From the NCBI GenBank assembly GCA_965116355.1, contig OZ220679.1:2527953-2591952 (forward strand): 64,000 bases of DNA. The letters run 5' to 3'. Each line of letters starts with the position of its first letter. Position 1 is the stretch's first letter. Below the pieces are notes generated by a model. The model did not search any database, was not told where the DNA came from, and saw only the letters and a program-made list of their open reading frames with translations. This document shows positions 1-7,776 of the stretch, in pieces. Source of the stretch: UBA1127 sp965116355. GTDB lineage: Bacteria; Chloroflexota; Dehalococcoidia; Lucifugimonadales; UBA1127. The position numbers and the translations under genes are program-made.

Positions 1-698
1 GCCCGGGTGGAACGACGGCGGGTGGGCGCGGGCGCGGGTTCGGCTGCGGGCTCGGCGGTGTCGGCAGCGGCTGCGGCGCGGGTGGACCTGCGGCGCGTAG
101 GCGCAGGCGCAGGTTCCACAGCGGGGGCAGGTTCCGCAGCGGGCGCAGCTTCCACAGCAGGGGCAGCCTCTGCAGCGGGCGCCGGTTCCTCGGCTGGCGC
201 TGGTTCTTCGGCAGGAGCTTCTTCGGCCGCGGGTGCAGCTTCCTCAGCAGGCGGCGCGTCCGCTACGGGCGCCGCCTCCGCCACGGGCTCTTCAGCCACC
301 GCCGCTTCAACCGGCGCGGCTTCCTCGGCTACGGCAGCCGGTTCGGGCTCAGGGGCCTCCGCCGGCGCTTCCTCGGCGGGGGCGGCGGGCCGGGCCGGAG
401 CGCGGCGAGGCGGCGACGCCGGGGCCGCTCGGCGCTGGACGATGCTCGTGCCGCTGGACACGGGGGCCGCGGCGGCCGCGACGGCCTGCGCCAACGTCGG
501 CGAGAGGGTCGCGCCCTCGGTCTCGCTGAGGTAGTTGACGGTGCGGAGGACGCCGCTGCTTGCGGAGCCGGCCAGCCGGTCGAGCTGGTCGAGGGTGATG
601 TCACCCTTGATGAGCCTGCGGGCGAGGCCGCGGCGGTCGCGCTGCTTCTTGCGCGTGATGCGGTGCTTGAGTGTGGTGATCCTGCGCTTCTTGTACAT
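1..698 (-). CDS. Ala/Pro/Glu-rich protein with basic N-terminus (partial, C-terminus off the window)
   Basis: An open frame starts at the ATG at 698 and runs to the left edge without a stop. The first 30 residues are very basic (MYKKRRITTLKHRITRKKQR), followed by a short ordered stretch to about residue 75. The rest is low-complexity Ala/Pro/Glu sequence. Near the edge the unit EPAPAPTRRRSTR occurs twice, which looks like AT-hook-like or nucleic-acid-binding basic patches on a flexible acidic tether. The stop of the upstream rhodanese gene lies only 22 bp before this start, so it probably ends the mtnA operon. Long open frames on the opposite strand are a by-product of the GC-rich repeats. 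I do not recognise the family; a DNA- or RNA-binding role is only a guess from charge. Confidence 0.7.
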   Translation of the reverse strand, partial: MYKKRRITTLKHRITRKKQRDRRGLARRLIKGDITLDQLDRLAGSASSGVLRTVNYLSETEGATLSPTLAQAVAAAAAPVSSGTSIVQRRAAPASPPRRAPARPAAPAEEAPAEAPEPEPAAVAEEAAPVEAAVAEEPVAEAAPVADAPPAEEAAPAAEEAPAEEPAPAEEPAPAAEAAPAVEAAPAAEPAPAVEPAPAPTRRRSTRAAAAADTAEPAAEPAPAPTRRRSTR

Positions 699-720
699 TG
701 TGTTCCTTTCGCTTCGTGGT

Positions 721-1077
721 CTACGGCTCGTCGCCGTAGCTGGTGGGGTAGTCCCGGTTCACCCAGCCGGGAGTGCCGTCCTCAATGTTGTAGAGGTTCT
801 CCGGGTCAATGCCCATGGCGGCAGACATCTCGCAGGCGAGGGCGCTGCGCTGGCCCATGGCGCAGATGAAGAGGAGCTTCTTATCCCTGGGGAGCTCGTC
901 GACGCGGGTGAGCACGGTGTCGACGGGCATGAAGATCGCATTCGTCACGTGGCCAGCAGCGTACTCGTCCGGGTTGCGCACGTCGACGACGGCGACGTTG
1001 GGGTCGCTGTCGACCATCTCCTTGGCTTCCTCCGCGTTGATGCGGTAGAAGGGCTCGCCGGGGTTCTTCCTTGCCAT
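721..1077 (-). CDS. rhodanese-like sulfurtransferase, single domain
   Basis: A 118-residue single rhodanese domain that would move sulfane sulfur via a cysteine persulfide in the cytoplasm. The active-site loop CAMGQRS (Cys72) is complete, and the conserved VVDVRNPDEYAAGHV strand-turn lies at 30-44. The start at 1077 is chosen because GGGAGG sits just upstream; further in-frame sequence upstream is not protein-like. It follows mtnP by 47 bp on the same strand, so it may be read from the SAM-riboswitch-controlled transcript, which fits a sulfur-related role. The exact acceptor is not visible in the sequence. Confidence 0.88.
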   Translation of the reverse strand: MARKNPGEPFYRINAEEAKEMVDSDPNVAVVDVRNPDEYAAGHVTNAIFMPVDTVLTRVDELPRDKKLLFICAMGQRSALACEMSAAMGIDPENLYNIEDGTPGWVNRDYPTSYGDEP

Positions 1078-1124
1078 TGCCGTCCTCCCTCTGGATCGTC
1101 CTTTCCCGTAGTTGGTTGTGTCAG

Positions 1125-1997
1125 CTATGCCCTGTCGCCCAAGAGCAGCTTCAGGCGCTGCGTCACGCCGGCGGGCCGCACCTCGGGGGCGGTCACAACT
1201 GCCATGTCGAGGGCGTGGGCGCAGGCGCAATCGCGCTCGCCACCGAGGCCGCCGCCAAGGCGGGGCACGATGCGCTGGAGCACCTGCTGGGCGGTGGCGA
1301 CGTTGTGGTGCAGGTTACGGAGCACCACGTCCACGGAGACGTTGTCGTGCTCCGGGTGCCATACATCATAGTCGGTCACGCAGGCGAGGGTGCCGTAGCA
1401 GAGCTCGGCCTCGCGGGCGAGCTTGGCCTCGGGGAGCGCGGTCATGCCGATGATGCTGGCGCCCCACGAGCGGTACAAGTTCGACTCGGCGATGGTCGAG
1501 AAGGCGGGGCCTTCCATGACGACGCAGGTGCCGCCGTCGTGGACGTTGGCGCCGGCCTCGCGGCATGCCTCGACGAGGAGGCTGCGCATGCCGGCGCAGA
1601 AGGGCTCGGCGAAGTCTACGTGGGCGACGATGCCGTCGCCAAAAAACGAGGACACGCGCTGGCGTGTCCTGTCAATGAGCTGGTCCGGGACCACCATGTC
1701 CTGCGGGGCCATCTCCTCCCTGAGGCTGCCGACGGCGCTGACGGAGATGACGCGCTCGACGCCGAGAAGCTTGAGGGCGTAGATGTTGGCGCGGACGGGC
1801 AGCTCGGTCGGAGTGAGGCGGTGGCCCTTGCCGTGCCGCGACAGGAAGGCGATCTCGACGCCGTGGTAGCTGCCGACGACGATGGGGCCGCTGGGCGCGC
1901 CGAAGGGCGTGTTGACCTCGACCTCCTGGACGTCGGTGAGGCCGGACAACTCGCTGAGGCCGGTGCCGCCAATGACGCCGATGCTCGCGTTAGGCAT
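1125..1997 (-). CDS. mtnP: S-methyl-5'-thioadenosine phosphorylase
   Basis: Cytosolic phosphorolysis of methylthioadenosine to adenine and methylthioribose-1-phosphate, the first step of methionine salvage. The 290-residue protein has the purine-nucleoside-phosphorylase family start IGVIGGTGLSEL, the phosphate-binding RHGKGH motif, and the MTAP-type region EGPAFSTIAESNLYRSWGA followed by GMTALPEAKLAREAE. Its length is normal. It overlaps the end of mtnA by 8 bp, so the two are translationally coupled and consecutive in the pathway. The closely related 6-oxopurine phosphorylases are the main alternative, but the mtnA partnership and the riboswitch favour MTAP. Confidence 0.93.
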   Translation of the reverse strand: MPNASIGVIGGTGLSELSGLTDVQEVEVNTPFGAPSGPIVVGSYHGVEIAFLSRHGKGHRLTPTELPVRANIYALKLLGVERVISVSAVGSLREEMAPQDMVVPDQLIDRTRQRVSSFFGDGIVAHVDFAEPFCAGMRSLLVEACREAGANVHDGGTCVVMEGPAFSTIAESNLYRSWGASIIGMTALPEAKLAREAELCYGTLACVTDYDVWHPEHDNVSVDVVLRNLHHNVATAQQVLQRIVPRLGGGLGGERDCACAHALDMAVVTAPEVRPAGVTQRLKLLLGDRA

Positions 1998-3078
1998 TGG
2001 GCGCCTCCGCGCGCAGGCTCTCGGCGTAGGGCGGCGTGTGGACGCCGCGCTCGGTGACGATGGCGGTAATGAGCTCGGCGGGGGTCACGTCGAAGGCGGG
2101 GTTGGCGACGGCGACGCCCTCGGGAGCGGCTTGCACGCCGAGGGGGGCGGCGACCTCGGAGGGGTCGCGCTGCTCGACGGTGATGGCGCCGCCGGTGGGG
2201 GTGTCGAGGTCGACGGTGCTGGAGGGCGCGGCGACGTAGAAGGGGACGCCGTGGGCCCTCGCGAGGAGGGCGAGGGCGTAGGTGCCGATCTTGTTGGCGA
2301 CGTCGCCGTTGGCGGCGATGCGGTCAGCGCCGACGATGACGGCGTCGATGCCGCCGTCGCGGAGGACGGAGGCGGCCGCGGCGTCGATGATGAGGGTCAC
2401 GGGGATGCCCTCCTGCGCGAGCTCCCACGCCGTGAGGCGCGCGCCCTGCAGGAGGGGGCGGGTCTCTGTGGCGACGACGCCGGCGAGGGCACCTCGCTCC
2501 CACGCGGCCCGGACGATGCCGAGGGCGGTGCCGTAGCCGGCCGTGGCGAGGGCGCCGGTGTTGCAGTGGGTCAGGACGCGGGCGTTCGGCGGCAGGAGGG
2601 CCGCGCCGTGGGCGCCGATGGCCATGTTGGCGCGGAGATCCTCGGCCTCAATGGCCTCGGCCTCGGCGAGGGCTCGCTCGGCGGCTTCGGCGGGCGTGGG
2701 GGCGGACTCGGCGGCGCGGAGGGTGCGGGCGACGGCCCACGGCAGGTTGACGGCGGTGGGGCGGGCCGCGGCGAGTCGTTCGGCGGCTGTGGTGAGATCT
2801 CGGCGGAAGGTTGCATGGTCGTCGTGGGCGAGGGCGCTCGAAGCGAGCGTGCTCGCTGCAAGCGCGACACCATAGGCGCCGGCGACGCCGATGGCGGGGG
2901 CGCCGCGGACCTGCATCGACTGGATGGCGGTCACGACGTCCTGCCAGCGGTCGAGCTCGACGTGCTCGACGCGGGCGGGCAGCAGCCGCTGGTCCAGCAG
3001 TCGCAGGCGGCCACCGGTCCACTCGAGGGGCTTCACTCTTGCTGTTCTGGCAGTCGTCGTAATGGTCTCCCCCACCAT
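1990..3078 (-). CDS. mtnA: S-methyl-5-thioribose-1-phosphate isomerase
   Basis: Converts methylthioribose-1-phosphate to methylthioribulose-1-phosphate in methionine salvage. Family signatures are LRLLDQRLLP near the N-terminus, QVRGAPAIGVAGAYG, THCNTGALATAGYGTALG with the catalytic-region Cys, and the IVGADRIAANGDVANKIGTY segment with the catalytic Asp. The first residue is uncertain: an ATG at 3078, a TTG at 3090 next to the terminator stem, or an internal GTG at the residue where family members usually begin (KPLEW) are all possible. It is the first gene behind a SAM-I riboswitch and terminator, so expression should drop when SAM is plentiful. Confidence 0.93.
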   Translation of the reverse strand: MVGETITTTARTARVKPLEWTGGRLRLLDQRLLPARVEHVELDRWQDVVTAIQSMQVRGAPAIGVAGAYGVALAASTLASSALAHDDHATFRRDLTTAAERLAAARPTAVNLPWAVARTLRAAESAPTPAEAAERALAEAEAIEAEDLRANMAIGAHGAALLPPNARVLTHCNTGALATAGYGTALGIVRAAWERGALAGVVATETRPLLQGARLTAWELAQEGIPVTLIIDAAAASVLRDGGIDAVIVGADRIAANGDVANKIGTYALALLARAHGVPFYVAAPSSTVDLDTPTGGAITVEQRDPSEVAAPLGVQAAPEGVAVANPAFDVTPAELITAIVTERGVHTPPYAESLRAEAPNA

Positions 3079-3087
3079 GACGGGCAA

Positions 3088-3118
3088 CAAAAAGAGCTTC
3101 CCGGCGAGAGAAGCTCTT
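3088..3118 (-). terminator. riboswitch-linked intrinsic terminator
   Basis: Read on the minus strand, two perfect 9-nt arms (AAGAGCTTC at 3118-3110 and GAAGCTCTT at 3100-3092) enclose a 9-nt loop and run straight into a T stretch. The hairpin sits between the SAM-I aptamer and mtnA, the classic place for a transcription-attenuating expression platform. Confidence 0.88.
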
Positions 3119-3130
3119 GACGGAAGAACA

Positions 3131-3240
3131 CTCTCATCGATTCAAGCCGCGCTGCAGCTTGACGGCGTTGGCACCGTATCCCACGTGGGCCGGTTGCCGG
3201 GCGTCCTCGGGCCGTTCCCTCAGCCACTCTGGATAAGAGC
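3131..3240 (-). promoter_or_regulatory. SAM-I (S-box) riboswitch
   Basis: On the minus strand the leader contains the S-box landmarks in order: CTCTTATCCAGAGTGGCTGA, GAGGGAACGGCCC, CCCGGCAACC, GGTGCCAACGCC and a closing GATGAGAG that pairs with the opening CTCTTATC (P1). These match the SAM-I aptamer consensus, including the kink-turn GGC-TGA region. It is followed by a terminator and then mtnA, so the inferred logic is SAM binding, terminator formation and less salvage. No other SAM aptamer class fits as well. Confidence 0.93.
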
Positions 3241-3268
3241 AGTGCGCCGGTATGGAATTGTTGGTGCC

Positions 3269-3297
3269 ATAGTAGCTGAGGGCCTACCCCGTGTCAA
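3269..3297 (-). promoter_or_regulatory. promoter of the riboswitch-mtnA operon
   Basis: On the minus strand a consensus TTGACA (3297-3292), a 17-bp spacer and TACTAT (3274-3269) predict a transcription start near 3262, about 20 nt before the riboswitch aptamer. Confidence 0.8.
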
Positions 3298-3723
3298 GGA
3301 AATACTTTGAGTGGGTTAGCATTGGTGTGGCGAATAGTGTTGGGAGTGTGGCGGGGGATGAGCGGGGGATTCGACTTCGGAAATCGAATCGTAGCTGTAG
3401 CGGGGAGTTTCAGCTACGACTTTTGCAAAATGTTTTGAAACGATTCGTAGCTGTTACGGCGCGACTCGGGCATCCTTTGGGGGCGGGTCCTGCCGCGTGC
3501 CGGGTTTATGGCAGGAGGATAGCGGGGGAGAAGGAGGTGCGCTACGGGGCGGCGTCAGGGGAATTGTGCTTTGATGTCCTTGCGGGCGAGCGGGGGCTGG
3601 GCACCGGCTTTCGCCGGTGAAACGGGGGTGGCTGGCGCCGCTCGGTTTGCAGGAGTTCCTGCCTACGCAGGACCCTTCGACAAGCTCAGGGCAATCGGGC
3701 GTCGGGGAGATGCGCGGAGGCTG
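3298..3723. other. intergenic stretch with a hairpin and degenerate REP elements
   Basis: There is no convincing gene between the mtnA promoter and the SDR promoter. A hairpin with 9-bp arms (TCGTAGCTG at 3389-3397, CAGCTACGA at 3411-3419) is followed by TTTTGCAAAA; a similar GCAAAA plus CAGCTAC motif recurs near 60.9 and 61.7 kb. From about 3600 to 3700 there are worn copies of the three REP families found elsewhere in the window (cores CACCGGCTTTCGCCGGTG, GTTCCTGCCTACGCAGGA and CTTCGACAAGCTCAGGGC). Confidence 0.6.
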
Positions 3724-3751
3724 TTGCGGGCTGCGGGGCTGACGCTATAGT
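3724..3751 (+). promoter_or_regulatory. putative promoter of the SDR gene
   Basis: TTGCGG (3724-3729), a 16-bp spacer and TATAGT (3746-3751) lie 34 bp before the ATG of the dehydrogenase gene. The -10 box is good and the -35 box moderate. Confidence 0.55.
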
Positions 3752-3784
3752 GGGGGCAGTTGGAACTGAATGAGGAGGGGGGCG

Positions 3785-4540
3785 ATGGCGAGGCTGGAGG
3801 GGAAGGTGGCCATCATCAGCGGCGGCGCGAAGGGCCAGGGGGCGATGGAAGCGCGGATGTTCGCTCGCGAGGGGGCGAAGGTGGTCATCGGGGACCTGCT
3901 GGACGCCGAGGGGCGGGCCGTCGCGGCGGAGATCGCGGAGGCGGGCGGCGACTGCACGTACGTGCACCTGGACGTGACGAGCGAGGACGACTGGCGGGCG
4001 GCCGTCGAGACGGCGGTGTCGGAGTACGGCAAGGTGGACGTGCTGGTGAACAACGCGGGCATCCTGATGAACGGGCGCGTGGAGACCACGACCGAGGAGG
4101 AATGGGACGCCGTGATGGACATCAACGCGAAGGGCGTCTTCTTCGGAACGAAGGCGGTGATCGCGGAGATGCGGAAGGCGGGCGGGGGCTCGATCGTCAA
4201 CATCTCGTCGATTGCGGGGATGGTCGGCAGTCCGAACTACGTGGCGTACAACGCGTCCAAGGGCGCGGTGCGGCTGCTGACGAAGTCGACGGCGGTGCAG
4301 TACGGCCGGGAGGGGATCCGGGCGAACTCGATCCACCCGGGGCCGATCGACACGGACATGATCCGGATCTCGTGGCAGGACTCGTCACGCGGGCCGGAGG
4401 AGACGATTGCTCGGACGCTGCTGGGGCGGATGGGGACGGTGGAGGACATCGCGAACGGGGCGCTGTTCCTGGCGTCGGACGAGTCGTCGTTCATGACGGG
4501 GAGCGAGCTGGTGATGGACGGCGGTGTGACGGCGATTTAG
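3785..4540 (+). CDS. short-chain dehydrogenase/reductase (SDR family)
   Basis: NAD(P)-dependent oxidoreductase of the classical SDR type, 251 residues, cytosolic. The nucleotide-binding turn GGAKGQG (13-19), the NNAG motif (89-92) and the catalytic Ser141/142, Tyr155 and Lys159 (YNASK) are all present. An Asp at residue 37, at the end of the second strand, favours NAD(H) over NADP(H). The start at 3785 follows an excellent AGGAGGGGGG; an earlier in-frame ATG at 3770 lies upstream of that ribosome site. It resembles FabG/3-alpha-hydroxysteroid-type enzymes, but the neighbours give no substrate clue, so the specific reaction is left open. Confidence 0.9.
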   Translation: MARLEGKVAIISGGAKGQGAMEARMFAREGAKVVIGDLLDAEGRAVAAEIAEAGGDCTYVHLDVTSEDDWRAAVETAVSEYGKVDVLVNNAGILMNGRVETTTEEEWDAVMDINAKGVFFGTKAVIAEMRKAGGGSIVNISSIAGMVGSPNYVAYNASKGAVRLLTKSTAVQYGREGIRANSIHPGPIDTDMIRISWQDSSRGPEETIARTLLGRMGTVEDIANGALFLASDESSFMTGSELVMDGGVTAI

Positions 4541-4582
4541 GGGGGTGGCGCAAAACTCACGCAAAGAGCCAGTGGGGGAGGG

Positions 4583-4610
4583 TTGGCAGCCCTCCCCGAT
4601 CTGGTATACT
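4583..4610 (+). promoter_or_regulatory. promoter for a leaderless transcript
   Basis: TTGGCA (4583-4588), 16 bp and TATACT (4605-4610) end only 7 nt before the ATG at 4618, so the transcript would begin at or next to the start codon. The -35 box lies in the loop of a GC-rich hairpin (GGGGAGGG and CCCTCCCC) that may also terminate the SDR transcript. Confidence 0.65.
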
Positions 4611-4617
4611 GGGACGT

Positions 4618-5088
4618 ATGTTCGCATTCTTGACTCGTCAACTGAGTGTCCAGTCCGGCCGCGACATCAAGCCGACGCCGGATCTGCTCGCATGGCTGGC
4701 GCCGGCGATGCTCATGGCGTTCGTATGGACGATCGCAGCAGCCATAGACGTCATGGGACTTCCCGGCGACGACTTCGCCACCAGCTTCCTGCGCGGTTCA
4801 CTTTGGCTGCAGGTCTTCACAATGGTCTACGTCACGGTTCCCCTTATCGTGTGCGCCCTCAGCGACCCAGTGGAGATCAGGCTGGCCATGCGGACGTCGA
4901 TCGTCAGCTTGGCAAGCTTCTTGCCCAGAGTAATTCCCAGAATACTTCACTTCCTGGAGACGTTGGTCGGCCATCCGACCGCCAAGCCAATCCTCGCGAC
5001 GCCAGAAGGCGTACGACCAAGAATCCTGCCACAGCCATCAATCCTCGCCCTTGGTTTCTCCCCTGGCGTTTCCCCTCAGATCGAATAG
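4618..5088 (+). CDS. small hypothetical membrane protein
   Basis: A 156-residue protein without a recognised family. Two hydrophobic segments (about residues 25-47 and 61-84) are likely membrane helices, and the C-terminal third is polar and Pro-rich. The start is set by a promoter whose -10 box ends 7 nt upstream, with no SD sequence, which is consistent with leaderless translation. The base composition is less GC-rich than the neighbours. It is a lone gene between the SDR and another small membrane protein, and its function is unknown. Confidence 0.55.
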   Translation: MFAFLTRQLSVQSGRDIKPTPDLLAWLAPAMLMAFVWTIAAAIDVMGLPGDDFATSFLRGSLWLQVFTMVYVTVPLIVCALSDPVEIRLAMRTSIVSLASFLPRVIPRILHFLETLVGHPTAKPILATPEGVRPRILPQPSILALGFSPGVSPQIE

Positions 5089-5190
5089 CTCCACTCCTCC
5101 AATAGGCCCCGCTTTCTGATTTTCTGCTCTATTCGGAACATCGGACGGGATGCGCTTTTCTTTCCAGAAACAACACATTGGAGGTGTGCC

Positions 5191-5430
5191 ATGAAACTCC
5201 TTGGAGCAATAGCTATGTCCGCAGTGCTTGCCGCAGTGATTACCAGCGTCGGACTCCCAATCGCATGGGTTGGGATTTGGAGCGTGATCGTGCCCCTCAT
5301 CTTTGATGGGTGGACATGGCAGGGATACGACGCATTGGTCCGCCCTTTGTTCTTCATCGGGGGATTTGCTGGCGCAGTGGTGGGCGCGATCACCGGGATG
5401 AAGGGTGCCAGCCGCAAACGACGCCGGTAG
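5191..5430 (+). CDS. small two-helix membrane protein
   Basis: A 79-residue protein with an N-terminal hydrophobic segment (about residues 3-40, probably one or two helices) and a second helix near 52-70, ending in a basic tail (KGASRKRRR) that should face the cytoplasm. GGAGG lies 7 nt before the ATG, and a strong terminator follows, so it is a real single-gene unit. I do not recognise the family. Confidence 0.6.
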   Translation: MKLLGAIAMSAVLAAVITSVGLPIAWVGIWSVIVPLIFDGWTWQGYDALVRPLFFIGGFAGAVVGAITGMKGASRKRRR

Positions 5431-5460
5431 TATTCAAGGCGAGTCACTACCCTATGACAG

Positions 5461-5490
5461 AAATGGGGCGACCTGCAGGCCGCCCCATTT
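5461..5490 (+). terminator. intrinsic terminator
   Basis: Two perfect 10-nt arms (AAATGGGGCG and CGCCCCATTT) with a 10-nt loop follow the small membrane protein gene. The T tract after the stem is short but present. Confidence 0.75.
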
Positions 5491-5580
5491 CCATTCCCAA
5501 TTCGAACGAAGGCGGATGGAACAATGCCACCCCATCGGGGACTGCAAGCATTATTGAGGTTCCCCACCCCTTCCCGCCGT

Positions 5581-5609
5581 TTCACCTGCCTTCACCCGCG
5601 CTGTATACT
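5581..5609 (+). promoter_or_regulatory. putative promoter of the pdxA-family gene
   Basis: A clear TATACT (5604-5609) lies 17 bp after a weak TTCACC (5581-5586) and 49 bp before the GTG start of the next gene. Confidence 0.5.
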
Positions 5610-5658
5610 GAGACCGGAACGCCCCGGCTGGGGGTAGTGCAGTTCGGAGGGCAATGTT

Positions 5659-6666
5659 GTGGGTGAGCGGCCCGTTATCGCGATCACGATGGGGGACCCT
5701 TGCGGGATAGGCGCGGAGGTCATCGCGAAGGCGCTGGCGCGACCGTCGGTGGGTGCGTGGTGCACGCCGCTGGTCGTCGGGAACGCGGACATCATGCGGC
5801 GGGCCTTCGAGCTGACGGGGTCGGGGTTCGAAGTTCGGGCGGTCGAGTCGGCGGATGACGTCGTTGGCGGTGGCGGGGCCGTCGCGGTGCTGGACATCGG
5901 CAACTACGACGCCGCGGGGATGCGGCCGGGCGAGATCTCGGCGACGGCAGGCAAGGCGGCGATGGAGTGGGTGGTGCGCGCGGGGGAGCTGTGCCTGAAC
6001 GGCTCTGTGACGGCGATGGCGACGGCGCCGCTGCACAAGGAGGCCGCGAGCCTAGCGGGGTACGAGGACATCGGCCACATGGAGGTGCTGCAGCGGCTGT
6101 CCGAGTCGCCGAAGGTGCTGACGATGCTGGTGTCCAAGGGGCTGCGGGTGGTGCACCTGACGACACACCGCTCGCTGAAGCGGGCGTGCGACTACGTGAC
6201 GCAGGACAACATCCTGGCGGCGCTCCGGCTCACGGACTCGTCGTTCAAGACGTGGGGGTTTTCGGAGCCACGGATCGGCGTGGCGGCGCTGAACCCGCAC
6301 GCCTCGGACGGCGGGCTCATCGGCGACGAGGAGGCGACGGAGATCTCGCCGGCGGTGGAGGCGGCGCTCGCCGAGGGGATCGACGCGGCGGGGCCGGTGC
6401 CGGCGGACACGGTGTTCCTGCAGGGCGTTCGCGGCGACTACGACGCGGTGCTGGCGATGTACCACGACCAGGGACACATTGCGGTGAAGATGTACGGCTT
6501 CGAGGAGAGCATCACGGTGAACCTGGGGCTGCCGTTCATCCGGACGTCGGTAGACCATGGGACGGCGTTCGACATTGCGTGGCAGAACAAGGCGGACGAC
6601 ACGAGCATGGTGGAGTCGATCAAGGTGGCGGTGGACCTGGCTACCGGGACGGGGATTGCGGGGTAG
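5659..6666 (+). CDS. pdxA: 4-hydroxythreonine-4-phosphate dehydrogenase family (PdxA/PdxA2-like)
   Basis: NAD-dependent oxidative decarboxylase family of the vitamin B6 route. The 335-residue protein has the diagnostic start ITMGDPCGIGAEV, the metal-binding His regions (GHMEV, NPHASDGG, MYHDQGH) and the terminal block GLPFIRTSVDHGTAFDIAW. The GTG start follows GGAGG. The MYHDQGHIAVK and TAFDIAW wording is closer to PdxA2-type enzymes acting on D-threonate or erythronate 4-phosphates than to strict PdxA, as I recall the two families. No other B6 or threonate gene is adjacent, so substrate choice is unresolved. The symbol is given at family level. Confidence 0.82.
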   Translation: MGERPVIAITMGDPCGIGAEVIAKALARPSVGAWCTPLVVGNADIMRRAFELTGSGFEVRAVESADDVVGGGGAVAVLDIGNYDAAGMRPGEISATAGKAAMEWVVRAGELCLNGSVTAMATAPLHKEAASLAGYEDIGHMEVLQRLSESPKVLTMLVSKGLRVVHLTTHRSLKRACDYVTQDNILAALRLTDSSFKTWGFSEPRIGVAALNPHASDGGLIGDEEATEISPAVEAALAEGIDAAGPVPADTVFLQGVRGDYDAVLAMYHDQGHIAVKMYGFEESITVNLGLPFIRTSVDHGTAFDIAWQNKADDTSMVESIKVAVDLATGTGIAG

Positions 6667-6674
6667 GCTGGGGC

Positions 6675-6955
6675 GCTGGATTCCCGCCTTCGCGGGAATG
6701 ACGAAGGAGTTGGCAGAGTCGCGGGGCCGGTTAGGGGCGAGCGGCCCTTCGACAGGCTCAGAGCGAACGGGGGCGCGGATCGTCGGGGTTCCTGCCTGCG
6801 CAGGAACGACGAGGGAGTTGGCAGGGTCGCGGGGTAGGTTGGGGGCGAGTGGCCCTTCGATTTCCCTCAGGGCGAACGGTTGGGGCGAGCGGCCCTTCGA
6901 CAGGCTCAGGGTGAGCGGGGGGTACGCTGGATACCGGCTTTCGCCGGTATGACGA
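6675..6955. repeat. cluster of REP-like palindromic repeats
   Basis: At least six short imperfect palindromes of three families lie between the pdxA-family gene and proC: TGGATTCCCGCCTTCGCGGG and its TACCGGCTTTCGCCGGTA variant, GTTCCTGCCTGCGCAGGAAC, and CCCTTCGACAGGCTCAGGG. The same families recur near 3.6, 8.05, 18.15, 24.4, 26.45, 30.45, 37.97, 44.8 and 46.8 kb. They extend open frames into proC artificially but are not coding here. Confidence 0.85.
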
Positions 6956-6969
6956 GAGCGGGAGACGAT

Positions 6970-7776
6970 ATGCGGATTGGGTTTATTGGCGGCGGGACGA
7001 TGGCGGAGGCGATCCTTGGCGGGGTGCTCGAGCGGGAGCTGGCGTCGCCGGGGGACATTGCGGTTGCCGAGATCGTCGGGCCGCGGCGCGAGTACCTCGC
7101 GGAGCGATACGGCGTCGTTGTGACGGACGACGGCAAGGCGGCGGCGGGGCACGGGAGCCTGGTGCTGCTGGCGGTGAAGCCGCAGGACCTGCCGAAAGCC
7201 ATGTCAGGGCTGCGGAAGTCGCTCTCGGACGAGCAGGCGGCGCTGAGCATCGTGGCGGGGGCGACGATCAAGTCGATCCAGAAGGGGCTCGACCACGAAG
7301 GCATCGTGCGGATCATGCCGAACACGCCGGCGCAGATCGGCGCGGGGGTGAGCGTGTGGACGGCGACGGAGGGCACGCATCCGGACCGCATCGAGGAGAC
7401 GCGCAACCTGCTGCAGGCCATCGGCAAAGAGGTGCAGGTGCCGAGCGAGAAGTACGTGGACATGGCGACGGGGCTGAGCGGCAGCGGGCCGGCGTACGTG
7501 TTCCTGTTCATCGAGGCGCTGACGGACGCGGGGGTGCAGGTGGGGCTGTCCCGGGACATCGCGGCGACGCTGGCGACGCAGACGGTGCTGGGGAGCGCGC
7601 AGCTGCTGCAGCAGTCGGGGCGGCACCCGGCGGAGCTTCGGAACGCGGTGACGTCGCCGGGCGGGACGACGGCGGAGGGGTTGCTGTCGCTCGAGAGCAA
7701 CCGGTTCCGGGCGGCGGTGATGGAGGCGGTGGAGGCGGCGTACGAGAAGGCCGTGCAGCTGGGTGAGGAGGACTAG
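6970..7776 (+). CDS. proC: pyrroline-5-carboxylate reductase
   Basis: Reduces pyrroline-5-carboxylate to L-proline with NAD(P)H in the cytosol, the last step of proline synthesis. The 268-residue protein opens with the Rossmann motif MRIGFIGGGTMAEAI and carries MPNTPAQIGAG and the ProC signature region GLSGSGPAYVFLFIEALTD, plus SPGGTTAEGL near the C-terminus. The start at 6970 is preferred because everything upstream in frame is REP sequence. The stop codon overlaps the start of the yggT-family gene by one base. Confidence 0.95.
   Translation: MRIGFIGGGTMAEAILGGVLERELASPGDIAVAEIVGPRREYLAERYGVVVTDDGKAAAGHGSLVLLAVKPQDLPKAMSGLRKSLSDEQAALSIVAGATIKSIQKGLDHEGIVRIMPNTPAQIGAGVSVWTATEGTHPDRIEETRNLLQAIGKEVQVPSEKYVDMATGLSGSGPAYVFLFIEALTDAGVQVGLSRDIAATLATQTVLGSAQLLQQSGRHPAELRNAVTSPGGTTAEGLLSLESNRFRAAVMEAVEAAYEKAVQLGEED

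Noticed and set aside
7..534. Long plus-strand open frame rich in Ala/Gly/Ser
   Set aside because: It is the reverse-frame shadow of the Ala/Pro-rich minus-strand gene; it has no ribosome site and a pure repeat composition.
6675..6955. REP cluster considered as a CRISPR array
   Set aside because: Units are of several different types, spacing is irregular and the repeats are palindromic REP elements without uniform spacers.
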